Shown: positions 62,526-64,000 of the stretch, piece by piece | Layout of the letters: the number at the start of each line of letters is the position of its first letter | How positions within the stretch are numbered: position 1 is the first letter of the stretch | The notes under the pieces: model-generated | What the model saw: the letters and a program-made list of their open reading frames with translations, nothing else | Databases searched by the model: none | Told to the model about the DNA's origin: nothing | Translations under genes and position numbers: made by a program | Assembly (NCBI RefSeq): GCF_028200735.1 | Contig: NZ_JAQKPV010000011.1 | Coordinates: 124,001-188,000, forward strand | Source: Streptomyces sp. ACA25 | Lineage (GTDB): Bacteria > Actinomycetota > Actinomycetes > Streptomycetales > Streptomycetaceae | DNA length: 64,000 nucleotides | Direction: 5' to 3'

Positions 62526-62761
62526 AGCCCTCCCCCTCGCATCCTGCCCCGCGCCTGCGCTCGCTGGAGCGTACACAGGCACCGCATGACGTACCGCCAG
62601 GGACGTGCGGCTCCCGGATCGGCTCGTGCCACCGATGCTGGGACGGGCTTAGACCGGGTGAACGCCGGAGGGACACCGCCATACTGCCGCGCTGCCGCGG
62701 TCAGCGACAGCCATTGGTCTCGGGTACTAGGACGGCAGCCGCTCCCCGCGCCGTGGCGGGT

Positions 62762-64000
62762 TCAGCGTTTGATGCGGGCGCGGACAGCGAGGACGGCCAG
62801 GGCCAGGAGTGCGGGTTCGGTGATGCGGGTGGTCATTTCGGTGTAGGTGCCGGCGGTGGTGAGGTCCTGGCCGGAGGAACGGAACACCACGGAATTGATC
62901 ACCACGCGCAGGGACTTCTCGAACCGGTCGGTGTTTACGCGCTCGGTCAGCGGGCCGGCGGGATTGACCGGCGCCGGGGTGTCGGTGGTCAGCGCGAGGT
63001 CCTGTCCGGCTTCGACCTGGCGGCCGGTGACGGTCGGCCGCGGCTCCTCGGCGGGGATGCCCCACAGCATCATCACCGCCACCGTGGCGGTCATCGCGGC
63101 GCCCAGCCACGCCAGCGCCCGGGAGGCCCGCAGCCCGTAGCCGGAGACCGCCCAGTACACCGTCAGCAGGGCACGCTCTACCCGGGGTGTGCTGGTGTGG
63201 TCGTGGCGGCGCATCTCGCACTCGCCGTAGTAGAAGTCGGCCGCGCCGGGCTCGTTCTTCCCGTCTTCCAGCGCCTTGCGCAGCTGCCGATACAGCGCCG
63301 CCACCGTCTCCGGCCCTGGGGTGCGCTTCAGATCTGGATGATGCTCCCCGGTGCGCCACCGCCGGCCATCGATGGACCCGCTAGCCGTGGCCTCGCTCGT
63401 GTCAGTGACTAGCCTGGCAGGCTGGCCGGTGACAGCAGCGCGCCAGTGGTGTTCCTCGGCCAGGGTGCGCCGCGGTGACCAGCGTGCCGGCCACACCCGG
63501 CGTCGGTGCCATCCGGTGGGCGGGGGAGCGAACGATATCCGGCCTTCCAGGCGGAGCTGGTCCAGGTGGATCGCGCCGGCGAACCGGCAGCCGGACAGGT
63601 CCACATCGGTCAAGGTCAGGTGAGCGGCGTCCACCCCGCCGATGCCCGCCACTCGCACATCCTCATCCCTGCCCCGGATCGTGTCGTAGTCCAGCACCTC
63701 GCCGTCCTCCAGCACCTCCTCCAGCCAGTCGTCGAGAGAGAAGGGGGCGGGCTCGGCAGCCAGGGTCAGCGGATGCGCCAGCACTGCCCCGGGCAGATCC
63801 ACGGTGGCGTGCCGCAGTCGCAGCGTGGCCGTGGACTCCCACCGCGTCCGCCGTAAACTCACCGACCGCGCACTCACCTCCACCGTCACCGGCAGACCGA
63901 ACACCGCACCATCCAGTACCACTTCCCCCTGGCACCGCATCGGCCCAAGCCGCTGCACCTCCTCGAACCGCACCATGTTGAACCGGGCGTCATGGGCGAA
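62762..64000 (-). CDS. Pentapeptide-type membrane protein, N-terminus outside the window
   Basis: 412 residues visible, no in-frame stop up to base 64000, so the gene runs on (FAHDARFN precedes the first internal ATG, 63976). The N-terminal part has pentapeptide-like strands (VEVSARSVSLRRTRWESTAT, LTDVDLSGCRFAGAIHLDQL). The middle has AALYRQLRKALEDGKNEPGA and YYGECEMRRHDHTS, seen in actinomycete pentapeptide/potassium-channel-like proteins, and two or three membrane helices (LAWLGAAMTATVAVMMLWGI) follow. Function unknown. Confidence 0.68.
   Translation of the reverse strand, partial: FAHDARFNMVRFEEVQRLGPMRCQGEVVLDGAVFGLPVTVEVSARSVSLRRTRWESTATLRLRHATVDLPGAVLAHPLTLAAEPAPFSLDDWLEEVLEDGEVLDYDTIRGRDEDVRVAGIGGVDAAHLTLTDVDLSGCRFAGAIHLDQLRLEGRISFAPPPTGWHRRRVWPARWSPRRTLAEEHHWRAAVTGQPARLVTDTSEATASGSIDGRRWRTGEHHPDLKRTPGPETVAALYRQLRKALEDGKNEPGAADFYYGECEMRRHDHTSTPRVERALLTVYWAVSGYGLRASRALAWLGAAMTATVAVMMLWGIPAEEPRPTVTGRQVEAGQDLALTTDTPAPVNPAGPLTERVNTDRFEKSLRVVINSVVFRSSGQDLTTAGTYTEMTTRITEPALLALAVLAVRARIKR

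Overview
The window is very GC-rich DNA with actinomycete gene style: many GTG starts, leaderless starts placed 6-7 nt after a -10 box, GGAGG ribosome sites and long antisense shadow frames. Gene content (tandem glycine riboswitch plus gcvP, fabG pair, ung, uppP, SAV2177-type methyltransferase, ECF42 plus DGPF partner, MocR regulators, terminal-protein genes of linear replicons) points to Streptomyces or a close relative. From memory, the order gcvP - fabG/SDR - ung - uppP - purB - bioD/bioA runs the same way along one arm of the Streptomyces coelicolor chromosome; I could not check this.

Layout. 1-45 kb is dense, mostly conserved chromosome: riboswitch-gcvP; GCS2 ligase; CPBP protease; an EamA exporter with a possible leader peptide; a PNPOx/MocR divergent pair; Rieske lipoprotein; HipA-like kinase plus DUF3037; the fabG/SDR operon and ung; uppP; TVP38 and DedA membrane proteins; acyltransferase; XRE-cupin/EamA pair; yigZ; sbcDC; DUF885; Lrp plus a Cys/Met lyase; GNAT; SDR; GntR with a dre-like operator; ROK; purB; SGNH hydrolase; bioD-bioA (no bioB next to them); methyltransferase; ndh; S4 protein; and a CsoR/CstR-box module (SulP transporter, small carbonic anhydrase, CstR-like sensor).

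From about 46 kb the window becomes accessory: a small membrane protein of mobile-element type, a frameshifted tpg (telomere terminal protein) gene, a MocR/LysE pair, the ECF42 pair, an in-frame chimera of a PHP hydrolase, an IS481 transposase remnant and an unknown winged-helix tail, a small CxxC protein, a broken DinB gene, an FHA protein coupled to a kinase-transglycosylase fusion, a secreted Cys protein, and small mobile-element genes. The most notable locus is 58.9-61.2 kb: an overlapping operon of an XRE regulator, a Tap-like protein with protein-primed polymerase-like motifs, and a small basic Tpg-like protein, driven by a leaderless promoter inside an inverted repeat. An OGG-fold protein and a pentapeptide-type membrane protein cut by the window edge follow.

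The right part therefore looks like the arm of a linear replicon or an integrated linear-plasmid-like element. No tRNA, rRNA or CRISPR array was seen.
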